A DNA stretch of 39,920 nucleotides, from NCBI GenBank assembly GCA_019310525.1, contig JAFDEE010000021.1, forward strand, positions 1 to 39,920, written 5' to 3'. Shown here in pieces: positions 38,929 through 39,920 of this stretch. The notes under the pieces are model-generated. The model ran no database searches and had not been told where the DNA came from. It was given only the letters and a program-made list of their open reading frames with translations. The translations under genes and the position numbers were made by a program. Positions within the stretch are counted from its first letter, which is position 1. Each line of letters opens with the position of its first letter. The stretch comes from Deltaproteobacteria bacterium. Its GTDB lineage: Bacteria > Desulfobacterota > DSM-4660 > Desulfatiglandales > HGW-15.

Positions 38929-39872
38929 TGGTCCCTTTGCTCGGCGGCATCTTCCTCGGCTGGTCCCTGGGGGCGAATGACGCCTCCAACGTTTTCGGCG
39001 TGGCCGTATCCTCCCGCATGGTGAAGTTTTGGACCGCAGCCTTGCTGGGGGCCGGCTTTGTTCTGCTCGGTGCGCTCCTGGAGGGCGGGGCCGGGATCGA
39101 GACACTCAAAAACCTGACACCGATGGATCTCAACCAGGCGGTCGTATGTTCCGTGGGGGCTGCGGCTACGGTCAGCGTTATGACCCTGCTCGCCCTTCCT
39201 GTGTCCACCTCTCAGGCCGTGGTGGGAGCCATTGTGGGTATCGGTCTGCTGAACGGGAAGATCGACCTCGGGGGACTCGGGAAGGTCGTTCTCTGCTGGC
39301 TTGGGACACCGCTGGGAGGCCTGATTTTCGCCCTGCTGGTGTACAGGCTGCTTGGGACCCTTTACAACAGGCTCCCCTTGAATCTCTTTCAAGTGGACCG
39401 GCTTCTTCGTATCGGCCTGATCCTGGCAGGTTCCTACGGGGCCTACACCCTCGGGGCCAACAACGTTGCCAACGTAACCGCGGTTTTTGTGGGCGCCGGC
39501 ATGCTGGATGTCACCTCAGCGGCCCTTATCGGGGGGTTGAGCATCGGTCTGGGAATCGTGACCTTCAGCCGCGGGGTGATGGAGACGGTCGGGAAAAAGC
39601 TGGTCCGGGTGGATGCATTTTCCGCCCTGGTCGTGGTCCTTGCCGAGGCGATCACTGTCCATGTGTACACCTTTTTGGGGGTGCCGGTATCCACATCCCA
39701 GGCAGTGATCGGGGCCGTCCTGGGAGTCGGAATGGTAAAAGGGATCCAGTCCGTGAGCGGTAAGACCCTCGGAGAGGTCCTTGCCGCTTGGTTTTTCACA
39801 CCTGCCGTATCGGCCTTGATGGCCGTGGCCATTGATTTTGTTGTTCATCTGGAATATGTTCCCGGCAAGTGA
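38928..39872 (+). CDS. pit: Pit-type inorganic phosphate transporter
   Basis: This 314-residue PiT family permease takes up phosphate, often as a metal-phosphate complex, by ion symport. It has an inverted-repeat structure: GANDASNVFGVA (first half) and GANNVANVTAVF (second half) are the two signature loops, and PVSTSQAVVGAIVGIG and PVSTSQAVIGAVLGVG are the matching second motifs. About ten membrane segments are present. It starts at the ATG overlapping the upstream stop (TAATG). It is somewhat short but complete, ending 48 bases before the window edge. Confidence 0.95.
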   Translation: MVPLLGGIFLGWSLGANDASNVFGVAVSSRMVKFWTAALLGAGFVLLGALLEGGAGIETLKNLTPMDLNQAVVCSVGAAATVSVMTLLALPVSTSQAVVGAIVGIGLLNGKIDLGGLGKVVLCWLGTPLGGLIFALLVYRLLGTLYNRLPLNLFQVDRLLRIGLILAGSYGAYTLGANNVANVTAVFVGAGMLDVTSAALIGGLSIGLGIVTFSRGVMETVGKKLVRVDAFSALVVVLAEAITVHVYTFLGVPVSTSQAVIGAVLGVGMVKGIQSVSGKTLGEVLAAWFFTPAVSALMAVAIDFVVHLEYVPGK

Positions 39873-39920
39873 TTGAGAGGGAAAACATTTCGTCGCGTGT
39901 AATACCTGTGGCCCCATTGC

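Noticed and set aside
38184-39392. 402-codon open frame on the minus strand
   Set aside because: It spans the opposite strand of the PhoU-like and pit genes, both of which have clear family motifs and coupled starts.

Overview
This window looks like the chromosome of an anaerobic Desulfobacterota ('Deltaproteobacteria') bacterium. The assignment is an inference from gene order and protein character: mreBCD-mrdA-rodA followed by a bactofilin; an ATP synthase operon with paired b'/b stalk subunits and no a or c subunit genes; zapB-zapA next to ribonuclease Y; and a 2-hydroxyacyl-CoA dehydratase activase pair next to ribonuclease G. No rRNA or tRNA gene, CRISPR array, prophage or intact insertion sequence was seen.

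Layout. 1-613 is non-coding and holds a repeat element (copy A) bounded by 18-bp inverted repeats. 614-6640 is the rod-shape and elongasome cluster: mreB, mreC, mreD, mrdA (PBP2), rodA and a bactofilin. 6922-13158 is the F1/stalk part of ATP synthase (b', b, delta, alpha, gamma, beta, epsilon), with a second repeat copy (B) between atpD and atpC and a clear terminator after atpC. 13217-14215 starts with a strong sigma70-type promoter and carries zapB, zapA and a candidate 6S RNA. Ribonuclease Y (14807-16369) follows. Next come about 960 bp of repeats: copy C of the element, split by a 255-bp element with 14-bp inverted ends and a 5-bp target duplication. 17330-21032 carries polA and a radical SAM protein. 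21110-27091 is a tightly coupled trio: a double-ASKHA CoA-dehydratase activase, its HgdB-like partner, and rng. 27371-31575 holds an M48 protease with a TPR tail, a DUF533/TerB-like gene with an apparent frameshift in a C run, and an AIM24-family protein with a GYF_2 domain.

The minus strand (31774-37952) carries two Hsp20 chaperones, an orphan rfbB, and two tandem paralogous membrane GTPases with a shared unusual G3 motif (DxPD) and a shared TSxEKYAD stretch. The window ends on the plus strand with a PhoU-like (DUF47) protein overlapping a Pit-type phosphate transporter.

Most coding regions are core functions: envelope growth, energy conversion, division, RNA turnover and replication. The least explained material is (i) the mosaic intergenic repeat family, whose hairpins differ in sequence but keep pairing between copies, with one copy inside the atp operon and one at the rny stop codon; (ii) the 255-bp nested element; (iii) the tandem GTPase pair; and (iv) the activase/HgdB-like/rng unit.
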